A stretch of DNA of 35,486 nucleotides, taken from contig JAZOCR010000118.1 in the NCBI GenBank assembly GCA_045596605.1, forward strand, positions 1-35,486. The letters are read 5' to 3'. The translations under genes were made by a program, and so were the position numbers. Within the stretch, counting starts at the first letter, position 1, and every line of letters begins with the position of its first letter. The notes below the pieces were generated by a model that was not told the origin of the DNA, searched no databases, and saw nothing but the letters and a program-made list of their open reading frames with translations. Of the stretch, positions 8,857 to 16,730 are shown in pieces. The stretch comes from SIG622 sp045596605. GTDB taxonomy: Bacteria; Bacillota; Clostridia; Oscillospirales; CAG-382.

Positions 8857-9786
8857 TTATTTAAGCTTTATTACCTGCCATACTCCGTCTTTTTTTACCC
8901 AGGCTTTGCCACCGTAAGCTGCGCCGCCGCAGGCTTCGTAGATAATTTCAGAGCTTTCTCTGCCAAGGCCGTCGATGTAGCCATATTTCCAGTTACTGCG
9001 AGCATAAAAGTAGTCATTTGTAAAGTCTGAAAAATAGTCGTATTCTCTGAACTCTGCCGTGCTGCCCTTATCTGTGACAAATTCGTACACTGCGTCACTT
9101 CCAAGTTCAGCGAGAATATCGTAGAGAGTGTCGGTGAAGGCGTAGTAGCTACCTTCCTTTATCGGTTCTGCTTTGTCGTATATGACGTAAGGAACAAGGG
9201 GGTCTATTCCGGAGATTTCCTCGACGACTATCTCGTCGAAGTTAAAATAATACCGGAAGAATTTTTCACTTGATTCATCAAACAGAAACTCATAAGTGCC
9301 CCAGCCGCCGTGACCGTAGTGAAGGTCTATTCTGTGATTTTCATCAAGTGTGACGGGAGAATCGCCCTCGGCGAAGGGCTCGGCGTAAACCACCTCGTGC
9401 TCGGGACACCAACCGAGAGTAGTGTAGGTAGGTTCTACAACTATATTACCGTCTATGTCCATTATTCCGTAGAAGTAACGTTCACCGGTTTGCTTTGTGA
9501 AAATGTAGAACCTTGTGCCGTCTATATCGGAGAGAATTTCATAGCCGCTTTCAAGCGTTGTAAGCACAGTGTCACCGGTGCTTTCGGGAATCTTTTCTTT
9601 GTTGTCCGGAGTTACATCCGATATATTTGCATCGTCATTTTCCTGAATGCTATCAGTATTTGAGCCTTCGGAAATGTCAGTGGGATTGCTTGCTATATCG
9701 TTCTGTTTTTCCTTATCTTTGCAGGAAGTCATAAGTGTACTAAGTACAAGGGCGCAAAGAAGTAGCGCTGTTATTCTTTTTTTCAT
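8857..9786 (-). CDS. WG-repeat lipoprotein
   Basis: 309 residues; AAAGGAG precedes the ATG. MKKRITALLLCALVLSTLMTSC is a lipoprotein signal with Cys22 as the predicted lipidated residue. A polar linker rich in D, N, S and T follows to about residue 70. The remainder shows WG/KWG-type beta repeats: YFYGIMDIDGNIVVEPTY (about 103-120), NWKYGYIDGLGRE (about 267), and AWVKKDGVWQVIKL at the C-terminus. WG-repeat proteins form beta structures for protein or ligand contacts; no enzymatic role is evident. It should be anchored on the outer face of the membrane. It is divergent from the SPFH operon. Confidence 0.85.
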   Translation of the reverse strand: MKKRITALLLCALVLSTLMTSCKDKEKQNDIASNPTDISEGSNTDSIQENDDANISDVTPDNKEKIPESTGDTVLTTLESGYEILSDIDGTRFYIFTKQTGERYFYGIMDIDGNIVVEPTYTTLGWCPEHEVVYAEPFAEGDSPVTLDENHRIDLHYGHGGWGTYEFLFDESSEKFFRYYFNFDEIVVEEISGIDPLVPYVIYDKAEPIKEGSYYAFTDTLYDILAELGSDAVYEFVTDKGSTAEFREYDYFSDFTNDYFYARSNWKYGYIDGLGRESSEIIYEACGGAAYGGKAWVKKDGVWQVIKLK

Positions 9787-9844
9787 TGTTTTACTCCTTT
9801 CGGGGAAGTGATTGTAAGCATAAAGTATTTATACTATTATAACA

Positions 9845-9873
9845 AGTATATCATAAAAAACTGCGTTATGCAA
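9845..9873 (-). promoter_or_regulatory. Possible promoter of the lipoprotein gene
   Basis: On the minus strand TTGCAT, 17-bp spacer, TATACT, about 59 bases before the ATG. The -10 is good and the -35 is weak. A TATAAT at 9836-9841 (-) is an alternative -10 without a matching -35. Confidence 0.4.
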
Positions 9874-9920
9874 TTACTTTAGGCGATTTTTTCGTCGCTT
9901 GCAAAAAATTTAAAAAGCTA

Positions 9921-9949
9921 TTGACAAATAGAAATCTTTATGATATCAT
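9921..9949 (+). promoter_or_regulatory. Promoter of the SPFH/RHH operon
   Basis: TTGACA (9921-9926), 17-bp spacer, TATCAT (9944-9949). AAGGAGG follows shortly before the ATG at 9980. The -10 lies inside a perfect palindrome, so the promoter is probably repressible. Confidence 0.8.
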
Positions 9950-9959
9950 AAAGATATCA
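9934..9959. promoter_or_regulatory. 22-bp palindromic operator over the -10
   Basis: A perfect 22-bp palindrome (9934-9955) is centred on GATATC. The heptamer GATATCA recurs at 9942-9948 and 9953-9959, exactly 11 bp apart, so two sites lie on the same DNA face. The ribbon-helix-helix protein encoded in the operon is the obvious candidate repressor (inference). Confidence 0.6.
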
Positions 9960-9979
9960 AATAAAGGAGGAAATATCCA

Positions 9980-11002
9980 ATGAAAGAAAAACTATTATCG
10001 AACAAGAAGCACGGTATGGCAGCAATGCTTCTTATATCTCTTTTATATCTTATAGCAGTAGGTGGATGCATATATGGCGGAATGATGCTTGACCGTGAAG
10101 TGTACACAGTGGGTGTGCCGATTTTCGTATTGTCAATTATCTGGGTGTGTATCGGCTGGATTCCGTTTCTCGGTCTTAAAATCCTCAAGCCCCAGGAGGC
10201 ACTCGTACTTACTCTGTTCGGCAAATACGTGGGAACGCTTAAGGACGCAGGCTTCTATTTTGTAAATCCTTTCTGCACTGCGTTCAATCCTGCGGCAAAG
10301 ACAAAGCTTAACCAGAGCGGCGATGTTAAAAACGCTTCGGTTTTTGGACGTGAGACGGATAAGGACAGCGTTTCGATAAGCGTACCGTCAAACAAAATCT
10401 CCCTTAAAATAATGACCCTCAACAATCAGCGTCAGAAAATCAACGATTGCCTCGGAAATCCGGTAGAAATCGGCATTGCGGTAATGTGGCGTGTGGTTGA
10501 CACTGCAAAGGCGGTATTCAACGTTGATAACTATAAGGAATATCTGTCACTCCAGTGCGACAGCGCCCTTAGAAACATAGTTCGCATATACCCTTACGAT
10601 ATGGCTCCCGGCATTGATACAACCGGTGACGGCGTAGCAGACGAAGGAAGTCTGCGAGGCTCCAGCGAAATAGTTGCGCAGCGCATACGTGATGAAATAC
10701 AGTCAAAGGTGTCAGAAGCCGGACTTGAAATAATAGAGGCACGCATAACAAACCTTGCCTATGCTCCCGAAATTGCCGCAGTTATGCTTCAGCGTCAGCA
10801 GGCGTCAGCAATTATTGATGCAAGAAGAATGATAGTTGACGGTGCTGTTGGTATGGTGGAAATGGCACTTGAAAGACTCCAGGAGAATGATGCAATTCAT
10901 CTTGACGAGGAACGCAAGGCGGCGATGGTTTCAAATCTTCTTGTAGTGCTTTGTGGCAACCGTGATGCTCAGCCGGTGGTAAATTCCGGAAGCTTGTATT
11001 GA
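9980..11002 (+). CDS. SPFH/Band 7 (stomatin-like) membrane protein
   Basis: 340 residues; AAGGAGG precedes the start. Two hydrophobic segments (about 13-36 and 45-65) are followed by an SPFH domain that opens with LKILKPQEALVLTLFGKYVGTL and continues to about residue 290. The stretch SEAGLEIIEARITNLAYAPEIAAVMLQRQQASAIIDAR is broken here as the typical end of the domain (SEAGLEIIEARI then LQRQQASA). SPFH proteins oligomerise on membranes and organise microdomains. The next gene starts 1 base after the stop and encodes a ribbon-helix-helix protein; the two form a tight operon. The in vivo role is unknown; membrane-stress response is plausible. Confidence 0.92.
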   Translation: MKEKLLSNKKHGMAAMLLISLLYLIAVGGCIYGGMMLDREVYTVGVPIFVLSIIWVCIGWIPFLGLKILKPQEALVLTLFGKYVGTLKDAGFYFVNPFCTAFNPAAKTKLNQSGDVKNASVFGRETDKDSVSISVPSNKISLKIMTLNNQRQKINDCLGNPVEIGIAVMWRVVDTAKAVFNVDNYKEYLSLQCDSALRNIVRIYPYDMAPGIDTTGDGVADEGSLRGSSEIVAQRIRDEIQSKVSEAGLEIIEARITNLAYAPEIAAVMLQRQQASAIIDARRMIVDGAVGMVEMALERLQENDAIHLDEERKAAMVSNLLVVLCGNRDAQPVVNSGSLY

Positions 11003-11003
11003 T

Positions 11004-11198
11004 ATGGCAGAGAAAAAGCAGATACCTCTTCGTCTTTCGGAAAAACTATTCAATGATATCGCCGCTTGGGCACAGGATGATTTTCGTTCCGTTAACGGGC
11101 AGATTGAATATCTTCTTACCGAATGTGTGCGTCAGAGGAAGAAAAACGGAAAATACGTATCAGAGGAAATTGACAAGCCACTAGATATAGAAATTTAA
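11004..11198 (+). CDS. Arc-like ribbon-helix-helix DNA-binding protein
   Basis: 64 residues. The N-terminus reads KQIPLRLSEKLFNDIAAWA, the beta strand plus first helix of an Arc/MetJ fold, followed by RSVNGQIEYLLTECV as the second helix. The start ATG lies 1 base after the SPFH stop, so the two genes are translationally coupled. RHH proteins bind as dimers to short palindromes and often control their own operon; the 9934-9959 palindrome is the likely target (inference). A strong terminator follows at 11237. Confidence 0.88.
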   Translation: MAEKKQIPLRLSEKLFNDIAAWAQDDFRSVNGQIEYLLTECVRQRKKNGKYVSEEIDKPLDIEI

Positions 11199-11236
11199 TA
11201 TGTAATTGTCTATTTAAGAAAAGTTTTATAAAGCTT

Positions 11237-11278
11237 TCCCATCTGAGATGCGGTTGCATTTCAGATGGGACTTTTTTA
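11237..11278 (+). terminator. Strong terminator of the SPFH/RHH operon
   Basis: A continuous 15-bp stem (11237-11251 with 11256-11270, one G-T pair) with loop GGTT is followed by CTTTTTTATTT. Confidence 0.95.
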
Positions 11279-11297
11279 TTTGTTTACAAATGGTTGC

Positions 11298-11326
11298 TTG
11301 ACAAAACTGTATAAACTGTATATAAT
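11298..11326 (+). promoter_or_regulatory. Consensus promoter of the GntR/ABC operon
   Basis: TTGACA (11298-11303), 17-bp spacer, TATAAT (11321-11326): a perfect sigma-A promoter, 32 bases before the ATG of the regulator. Confidence 0.95.
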
Positions 11327-11340
11327 CGATATATACAGTT
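11304..11340. promoter_or_regulatory. Probable YtrA-type operator
   Basis: Inverted repeat AACTGTATATA (11314-11324) / TATATACAGTT (11330-11340) with a 5-bp spacer overlaps the -10. An extra direct copy of AAACTGTAT lies at 11304-11312 beside the one at 11313-11321. Placement and symmetry fit autorepression by the GntR protein encoded next. Confidence 0.7.
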
Positions 11341-11358
11341 GTATGAAAGGAACAGAGA

Positions 11359-11736
11359 ATGAATATACTTATAGACAATAAAAGCGGCGCTCCCATATAC
11401 GACCAGATATACACTCAAATAAAAAACCAGATAATAAGCGGTGAGCTTTCAGAGAACGAGATGCTTCCGTCAATAAGAAGTCTTGCAAAGGACCTTCGTA
11501 TAAGCTTCATTACCACAAAGCGTTCATACGAGGAGCTTGAAAAAGACGGATTTATCTATACGATTCAGGGTAAGGGGTGCTTTGTTGCACCTAAAAACAC
11601 GGAGCTGCTTCTGGAAGAAAATTTAAAGAAAATAGAGGAGCACATTGAGCAAATAGTACTTCTTGCTGCTGCATGTAATTTAAGCCGCAAGGATATTCTT
11701 TCTATGTTAGACTTTAGTTTGGAGGAACGGCAATGA
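11359..11736 (+). CDS. GntR-family (YtrA subfamily) transcriptional regulator
   Basis: 125 residues. The winged helix-turn-helix covers about residues 10-75: GAPIYDQIYTQIKNQIISGE, LPSIRSLAKDLRISFITTKR, YEELEKDGFIYTIQGKGCFV (broken here into separate pieces). The short C-terminal tail is typical of YtrA, which lacks the large effector domain of other GntR families. It is the first gene of the operon and overlaps the ATPase gene by 4 bases (ATGA). YtrA-type regulators usually repress their own ABC transporter operon and respond to cell-wall-active compounds; the ligand here is unknown. Confidence 0.92.
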   Translation: MNILIDNKSGAPIYDQIYTQIKNQIISGELSENEMLPSIRSLAKDLRISFITTKRSYEELEKDGFIYTIQGKGCFVAPKNTELLLEENLKKIEEHIEQIVLLAAACNLSRKDILSMLDFSLEERQ

Positions 11737-12575
11737 ACGCACTTGAAATAAAAAATTTATCAAAAGGCTTTGGGAATTTCAGACTTGACAATATAAGTCT
11801 TACGCTTCCCAGTGGCTGCATTATGGGGCTTGTCGGGGAAAACGGAGCAGGGAAAAGTACCACTATAAGACTTATTCTGGATATGCTCAAAAAGGATGGC
11901 GGAACGGTTAGAATTCTCGGTAGGGATAACACAGATGATATAAGGCTTACAAAAGAGGATATCGGCGTTGTTCTGGATGAGGTCGGAATACCGGAATGCC
12001 TAAGTGTAGTGCAGGTCGGTAAAGTTATGCGGTATACGTTCAAAAACTGGGACGACGAGGCTTATAACGGATATATTAAAAAGCTTTCTTTGCCGGAAAA
12101 CAAGCCGTTCAAGGAGTTTTCAAGGGGAATGAAAATGAAGCTTGGAATTGCTGTTGCTATGTCCCACGGTGCAAAGCTTCTTATTCTTGACGAGGCGACA
12201 AGCGGACTTGACCCGGTCGTGCGTGACGAGGTCGTAGAGATGCTTTACGACTTTACGAGAGATGAAAATCATTCGGTGCTTATGTCGTCGCATATTGTGA
12301 GTGACCTTGAAAAGCTTTGCGATTATATAGCATTTTTGCACAAGGGTAAGTTGCTTCTTTGTGAGGAAAAGGACGAGCTTTTATCGAAATACGGTATAGT
12401 ACATTGCACCGCAGAGCAGCTCCTTGAATTTAGTGAAGGTACGGTTAAATGTAAAAAGGAGTCACCCTATGGCGTAGAGGCAATCGTCTTGCGCAAGAGT
12501 GTCCCGGGAAATATAAACATAAGTCCCATCAGCATAGAGGAGCTGTTCATATTTATGGTAAAGGAGGCGAAATGA
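11733..12575 (+). CDS. ABC transporter ATP-binding protein
   Basis: 280 residues. Walker A is GENGAGKST (35-43), the signature loop FSRGMKMKLG (129-138), Walker B LLILDEA (149-155), and the switch histidine lies in MSSHIVSDLEKL. The ATG overlaps the stop of the GntR gene, and the permease begins 1 base after its stop. This is the nucleotide-binding half of a YtrA-controlled ABC-2 transporter, probably an exporter or envelope-stress system. The unusual signature (SRGMK instead of SGGQ) is common in this subfamily. Confidence 0.95.
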   Translation: MNALEIKNLSKGFGNFRLDNISLTLPSGCIMGLVGENGAGKSTTIRLILDMLKKDGGTVRILGRDNTDDIRLTKEDIGVVLDEVGIPECLSVVQVGKVMRYTFKNWDDEAYNGYIKKLSLPENKPFKEFSRGMKMKLGIAVAMSHGAKLLILDEATSGLDPVVRDEVVEMLYDFTRDENHSVLMSSHIVSDLEKLCDYIAFLHKGKLLLCEEKDELLSKYGIVHCTAEQLLEFSEGTVKCKKESPYGVEAIVLRKSVPGNINISPISIEELFIFMVKEAK

Positions 12576-12576
12576 T

Positions 12577-13209
12577 ATGAAGGGACTATTATTAAAAGAT
12601 TGGTATATGACAAAAAAATATTGTAGATATTATTTTTTCGTTTGTATCGGATTTATCATTCTTTCTATGATGAGTAGCGGCAATATGTTCTTCGTTTTCT
12701 ACCCTTGTTTGCTCTGCGGAATGATTCCTGTAAACCTGCTTGGATACGATGAGAGAAGTCGTTGGATGCAGTATTGCGGCACGCTTCCTTATACAAGAGC
12801 GCAGATAGTGTCGTCAAAGTATCTTATAGGTCTTTTTGCACAAGGTCTTTTGCTTTTGCTGTCGGCGCTTGTGCAGTCGGTAAGCATGATTACAAGCGGC
12901 GGCTTCAAGGTGGGAGAGTTTTTTATTCTCATGTCAATGCTTTTTACACTTGCTTGCTTTTCCTCATCACTTTGTCTGCCCTTTATTTTCAAATACGGGG
13001 TTGAAAAAGGAAGAATGGCGTATTACATTATGATAGGTATAGTGTGCGCCGGAAGCTTTATTGCGTCGGATTATTATAATGAAGCACTTGCTTCGACGGT
13101 AGCCTTTGGCGGTCTTTTGCCAATAATATTATGCATAGCAGGTGCCGGGCTGTATGCACTGTCCTGGTATTTGTCAGTAGTTTTTTATAAAAAGCGTGAG
13201 ATTGTCTGA
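12577..13209 (+). CDS. ABC-2 type transporter permease
   Basis: 210 residues with about six hydrophobic segments (near 20-38, 40-55, 85-105, 115-140, 150-165, 175-200). It begins MKGLLLKDWYMTKKY, the usual amphipathic start of ABC-2 permeases paired with YtrA-type ATPases. It begins 1 base after the ATPase gene and is the last gene of the operon, followed by a strong terminator. The substrate cannot be read from the sequence. Confidence 0.88.
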   Translation: MKGLLLKDWYMTKKYCRYYFFVCIGFIILSMMSSGNMFFVFYPCLLCGMIPVNLLGYDERSRWMQYCGTLPYTRAQIVSSKYLIGLFAQGLLLLLSALVQSVSMITSGGFKVGEFFILMSMLFTLACFSSSLCLPFIFKYGVEKGRMAYYIMIGIVCAGSFIASDYYNEALASTVAFGGLLPIILCIAGAGLYALSWYLSVVFYKKREIV

Positions 13210-13233
13210 ATATATAAAGCCATTGGGAGAAAT

Positions 13234-13272
13234 AAAGCACGGAGTTTTCATATGCAAAATTCCGTGCTTTTT
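13234..13272 (+). terminator. Terminator of the GntR/ABC operon
   Basis: A 15-bp stem (13234-13248 with 13256-13270, core AAAGCACGGA/TCCGTGCTTT) has a 7-nt loop; the T-run partly lies in the stem and continues TT. Confidence 0.85.
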
Positions 13273-13370
13273 AGGTTGGTGGAGAGGTTTTGTGAAATAT
13301 CATATGTTTTTTTTACTTTTTTATACCGCTTTTTGCTCATTTTGTAAAAGCTATTAACAAATTGTGCCTT

Positions 13371-13398
13371 TTGATTTACAATTAAATAGTACTATATA
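13371..13398 (+). promoter_or_regulatory. Possible promoter of the oxidoreductase pair
   Basis: TTGATT (13371-13376), 16-bp spacer, TATATA (13393-13398) in an A/T-rich region. AAGGAGG (13408-13414) follows, 8 nt before the ATG. The -35 is weak. Confidence 0.4.
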
Positions 13399-13422
13399 TT
13401 TATATATAAGGAGGAATTTATT

Positions 13423-14454
13423 ATGAAAAATTATCAGGTTGTATACCCTGAAATGGGTAAGGTTGAGCTTCAGGAAGCTCCAATGCCCGTAGCGGGCGAA
13501 AACGAGGTTCTTATCAAGACTATCGTTTCTCAGATAAGCACAGGTACAGAACTCACAATGCTCGAGGGTAACGTTGACGCCGATTCACCCTGGGCAAAGA
13601 TCAATCTTTTCTATCCTCTTCTTCCCGGCTATTCAAACGTAGGTGAGATTATTGCAGTTGGTCCTAATGTTGACCCTGCACTTATCGGCAAGAAGTGTCT
13701 TTCCGACTGTATCCACGCAAAGTATGTAGTTTCCGACATAGTTGATACTCATACATTCCAGATTATTCCGGATGGAGTTGACCTCGACGAAGCTGCATTC
13801 GGCGTTATTTCACAGATTACTCTCGGTAACGTAAGAGCTGCACAGATAAGAATCGGTGAAACTATAGTTGTTTACGGTGCAGGTCTTATCGGTCAGATGG
13901 TTACTCGCTTTGCAAGAATCGCAGGTGCTTACAACGTAATCGTTGTTGATATGTCTGACAATAGACTTGAAATGCTTCCCAAGGACGAATGCGTATTCGG
14001 CATCAATCCCAAGAAGGTTGACGTTATTGAATTCATCAAGGCTCACAACGACGGCAAGCTTGCTGACATCGTATTTGAAACAACAGGTGCTCAGGCTCTC
14101 ATTGAGACAGAGCTTGAATGCATTGGCAACAACGGTAAGCTTATCATCACAAGTAGCCCCAAGGGTAAATCTACCGTAAGCTTCGACTTCTGCAGCAGAA
14201 GAGGTATCACAATTATCGGTGCTCACAACTGGCTCTGCCATCCCCTTGTTGCAACTGATCAGAACCCCTGGACAAGACGCCGTGATACACAGTATCACCT
14301 TGACCTTCTTGCTCGTCATCAGCTTTCACTCAAGCATATGATTACACATAAGGCAAACTACAAGAATGCTCCTGATATGTATAAGATGCTTGTTAAGGAC
14401 AGAAGCCAGGCTCTTGCAGTACATCTTTACTGGAACGACGAGGACGAAAAATAA
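13423..14454 (+). CDS. Medium-chain dehydrogenase/reductase (zinc-type alcohol dehydrogenase-like)
   Basis: 343 residues. The N-terminal GroES-like domain contains STGTEL (about 40) and PLLPGYSNVGEI (about 65). The Rossmann fold has YGAGLIG (151-157), with GxGxxG for NAD(P) and VVDMSDNRL ending the second strand. The usual catalytic-zinc Cys/His set of alcohol dehydrogenases is not obvious; the position normally holding Cys reads S-T-G-T-E. It therefore belongs with the non-classical MDR branch that oxidises sugar or polyol derivatives, but I cannot name the substrate. The downstream Gfo/Idh/MocA gene suggests a two-enzyme carbohydrate pathway. Confidence 0.88.
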   Translation: MKNYQVVYPEMGKVELQEAPMPVAGENEVLIKTIVSQISTGTELTMLEGNVDADSPWAKINLFYPLLPGYSNVGEIIAVGPNVDPALIGKKCLSDCIHAKYVVSDIVDTHTFQIIPDGVDLDEAAFGVISQITLGNVRAAQIRIGETIVVYGAGLIGQMVTRFARIAGAYNVIVVDMSDNRLEMLPKDECVFGINPKKVDVIEFIKAHNDGKLADIVFETTGAQALIETELECIGNNGKLIITSSPKGKSTVSFDFCSRRGITIIGAHNWLCHPLVATDQNPWTRRRDTQYHLDLLARHQLSLKHMITHKANYKNAPDMYKMLVKDRSQALAVHLYWNDEDEK

Positions 14455-14590
14455 TGCCTCAAGGCATTATTTATCGTTGAAGTTTGTGTTTTCGACCCAA
14501 ACTTCCTTGGAATGATAAAGTAATGACGGTATTATTTATCGTTGAGTTTTGCGCTAAAGCACAAGCTTTCATAGCGCAAAATTCCAAACT
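14449..14590 (+). other. Intergenic hairpin array with a 65-bp direct repeat
   Basis: The 157-base gap between the two oxidoreductase genes holds three stems: AAATAATGCC-TCAA-GGCATTATTT (14449-14472, overlapping the stop codon), GAAGTTTG/CAAACTTC (about 14479-14504), and TTTTGCGCTA/TAGCGCAAAA (about 14547-14581). The 15-mer ATTATTTATCGTTGA occurs at 14466-14480 and 14531-14545, each time directly before a different stem that ends in TTCC. No U-tract follows any stem, so simple termination is unlikely. Confidence 0.6.
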
Positions 14591-14611
14591 ATATGAAAGG
14601 AATAAAACCAA

Positions 14612-15673
14612 ATGTTAAAAGTAGGTATCATTGGTGCAGGTTCAATTTCTCTGTGCCACATTGACTCTTATGTTAAGAATCCTGACTGTGAAGTAGTTGC
14701 GGTTGCTGACCTCAATCTTGCTCAGGCACAGAAGGTTGCTGAAAAGTACGGCATTAAGAATGCTTATGCTGACTATCACGATATACTCAATGACAAGACA
14801 ATTGACGCAGTAAGTATTTGTACTCCTACATTTACTCACAAGAACATTCTTATTGAAACAATAGACAGCGGCAAGCACATTCTCTGCGAAAAGCCTCCGG
14901 CACTTAACGCTCAGGAAACACGTGAGTGCGTAGAGTATGCAAAGAAGCATAACAAGCACATAATGTACGCTTTCGTAATCCGCTTCAGAAACGAGCACAA
15001 GTATCTTAAGGAATATATCGACGCAGGTAAGATGGGTAAGATTATGTGCGCTGAAGCAGTTCGTATTTATCGTTGCAATCAGTCAGGCGGTTGGTTTATT
15101 GACAAGAGCAAGTCCGGCGGCGGTCCTCTTATCGATGCTAATATCCACGAAATTGACTCCGCACTTTACTTTATGGGATATCCCAAGCCCAAGGTAGTAA
15201 TGGGCTTGGCAAGCGATGCAAACAAGGAGTGCCCTGCAAGAATCAAGGGTCACAACGTAGGCTGGGTGTCTGCTGACAAGAACAGCTACAAGAGAGATAT
15301 TGAAAGCGTTGCAAGCGGCTACGTTAAGTTTGACAACGGCGCATACCTCTACATCAAGACAAGCTTCGTGCTTCCGAGCGTTGTTGAAGATACATATATC
15401 GACATCTGCGGTGAAAAGGCAGCTGCAAGACTCGAGCCCTTCAACAAGGGAAGAGAGCTTCTTATGGTTGACACCGAGGACGGATACCTCAGAGAAGTTC
15501 ATCCCGTGCTTGATGCGGTTGACGTTTACCAGGAAGAAATCAACCACTTTGTTGACTGCTGTGTAAACGGCACTGAATGTATGTGTAAGATGGAAGACGC
15601 AATCACTCTTATGGAAATCATCGACGCTATCTACAAGTCAGCTGAAACAGGAATGCCTGTAATTTTTGACTAA
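14612..15673 (+). CDS. Gfo/Idh/MocA-family oxidoreductase
   Basis: 353 residues; GAAAGGA precedes the ATG. The N-terminal Rossmann motif is VGIIGAGSIS (4-13). CEKPPALN contains the family lysine (Lys94), and GPLIDANIHEID contains Asp175, His179 and Asp182 of the catalytic GxxxDxxxHxxD pattern. The C-terminal half is the usual open-faced beta sheet domain. Family members oxidise or reduce sugars, inositols or their acids with NAD(P); no substrate can be named. It is probably co-transcribed with the MDR gene through the hairpin-rich spacer. Confidence 0.92.
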   Translation: MLKVGIIGAGSISLCHIDSYVKNPDCEVVAVADLNLAQAQKVAEKYGIKNAYADYHDILNDKTIDAVSICTPTFTHKNILIETIDSGKHILCEKPPALNAQETRECVEYAKKHNKHIMYAFVIRFRNEHKYLKEYIDAGKMGKIMCAEAVRIYRCNQSGGWFIDKSKSGGGPLIDANIHEIDSALYFMGYPKPKVVMGLASDANKECPARIKGHNVGWVSADKNSYKRDIESVASGYVKFDNGAYLYIKTSFVLPSVVEDTYIDICGEKAAARLEPFNKGRELLMVDTEDGYLREVHPVLDAVDVYQEEINHFVDCCVNGTECMCKMEDAITLMEIIDAIYKSAETGMPVIFD

Positions 15674-15691
15674 AGCAGTATAAAATAAGGA

Positions 15692-15728
15692 GTATCTGCA
15701 GCAATATTTGTTGCAGATACTTTTCTTT
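15692..15728 (+). terminator. Terminator of the oxidoreductase pair
   Basis: A stem GTATCTGCA/TGCAGATAC, extended inward to about 13 pairs (15692-15704 with 15708-15720), is followed by TTTTCTTT. Confidence 0.9.
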
Positions 15729-15738
15729 GTGCAAAAAT

Positions 15739-15775
15739 ACCTGCACAGTCATATTTGGCTGTGCAGGTGCTTTTT
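15739..15775. terminator. Bidirectional terminator between convergent genes
   Basis: A 10-bp stem ACCTGCACAG/CTGTGCAGGT (15739-15748 with 15759-15768) has T-runs on both sides: GCTTTTTA on the plus strand and ATTTTTGC on the minus strand. It mainly serves the membrane protein gene at 15784 (-). Confidence 0.85.
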
Positions 15776-15783
15776 ATAGGATA

Positions 15784-16584
15784 TTAAACTGAAACGTGCT
15801 TTGTTTTGTTGTATATGTAAAAGGGAAGATAGGGTAGTGCGTGTATTAAAAGATAAATAAAATAAACGAGAATTACCGAAAACCAGTCAGGAGTAGCAGC
15901 TCCTATTGGTGCGAAGAAAAATGAGTTGAGCTTGAAAAACATATAATCAGACCCGATTTTTGAGAAGTTCACTGCATTTGCAATCACCGAAACTGCAAGG
16001 GCAGGTATTGCCGGGATAAGAAGATGATAAAACCGAGTTGCTTTTTTGTAGGAATGATAACCGGATTTCAGCATTACCAGCGCACAGAAAACTATTGCAC
16101 CGTGATAAAAGAAGGTGTGGAAGCCGGAGAAGGATATGCAGGAGTAGTTATTAAGGATATTTGCAGGATAAATGAAATTTATCGCACCGCCCAGAAGTCC
16201 AAGGGAGCAGACGTAGCCACAGCCCATATAACGTACCCAACCCTTACCGAAGATAGCAAAGGGCATCGCATACATAAAAATACTGCAGGGATAAAGAGGA
16301 AGAACGCCGCCCCATTCGAAGCTTACGCTTGCACCGCTAAAGGTTTCCCATATGATTTTTACAACCTCAAGTATCAGCGCCGCAGCCCATATAAATGTGA
16401 AAGCAGTGCGTATAGTCTTTTCGCTTTTCTTTGAGAGCACAAGCCCAAGGGTAATTATTGCAATAAGCACCACTACGGCAAACACTATATGAAGCGGTGT
16501 AAAAAGCGTTCCTGCAAGTTCTTTTGCGCCAGGGAGAAAATCCTTGTGAGTGAAGAAATTTTTAAAAAGATATGTAAGTGTCAT
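15784..16584 (-). CDS. YwaF/TP0381-like integral membrane protein
   Basis: 266 residues with about seven hydrophobic segments. Typical features are a first segment after FTPLHIVFAV, EWGGVLPLYPCSIFMYAMPFA, GGAINFIYP, and the HTFFYHG motif with conserved His residues (split here from longer stretches). These match the TIGR02206/YwaF membrane family from memory; the function is unknown. GGAG lies 10 nt upstream of the ATG at 16584. It is a single-gene unit with its own promoter and terminator. Confidence 0.75.
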   Translation of the reverse strand: MTLTYLFKNFFTHKDFLPGAKELAGTLFTPLHIVFAVVVLIAIITLGLVLSKKSEKTIRTAFTFIWAAALILEVVKIIWETFSGASVSFEWGGVLPLYPCSIFMYAMPFAIFGKGWVRYMGCGYVCSLGLLGGAINFIYPANILNNYSCISFSGFHTFFYHGAIVFCALVMLKSGYHSYKKATRFYHLLIPAIPALAVSVIANAVNFSKIGSDYMFFKLNSFFFAPIGAATPDWFSVILVYFIYLLIHALPYLPFYIYNKTKHVSV

Positions 16585-16622
16585 CCTTTAAAATCTCCAT
16601 TAGGTAATTTTTGTTACTCGAT

Positions 16623-16651
16623 ATTATACATCGAATTATGTGATTTTTCAA
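16623..16651 (-). promoter_or_regulatory. Promoter of the YwaF-like gene
   Basis: On the minus strand TTGAAA, 17-bp spacer, TATAAT, about 38 bases before the ATG. Confidence 0.85.
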
Positions 16652-16659
16652 CATTAAAT

Positions 16660-16701
16660 TATGAAAATTAAGAAAACCGCATTGCCGAAGCAATGCGGTT
16701 T
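16660..16701 (-). terminator. Terminator of the 16731 beta-helix gene
   Basis: A perfect 12-bp stem AAACCGCATTGC/GCAATGCGGTTT (16674-16685 with 16690-16701) has loop TTCG on the minus strand and is followed by TCTTAATTTT. Confidence 0.9.
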
Positions 16702-16730
16702 GAAATTACAATATTTCTATTTTGTCGTGC

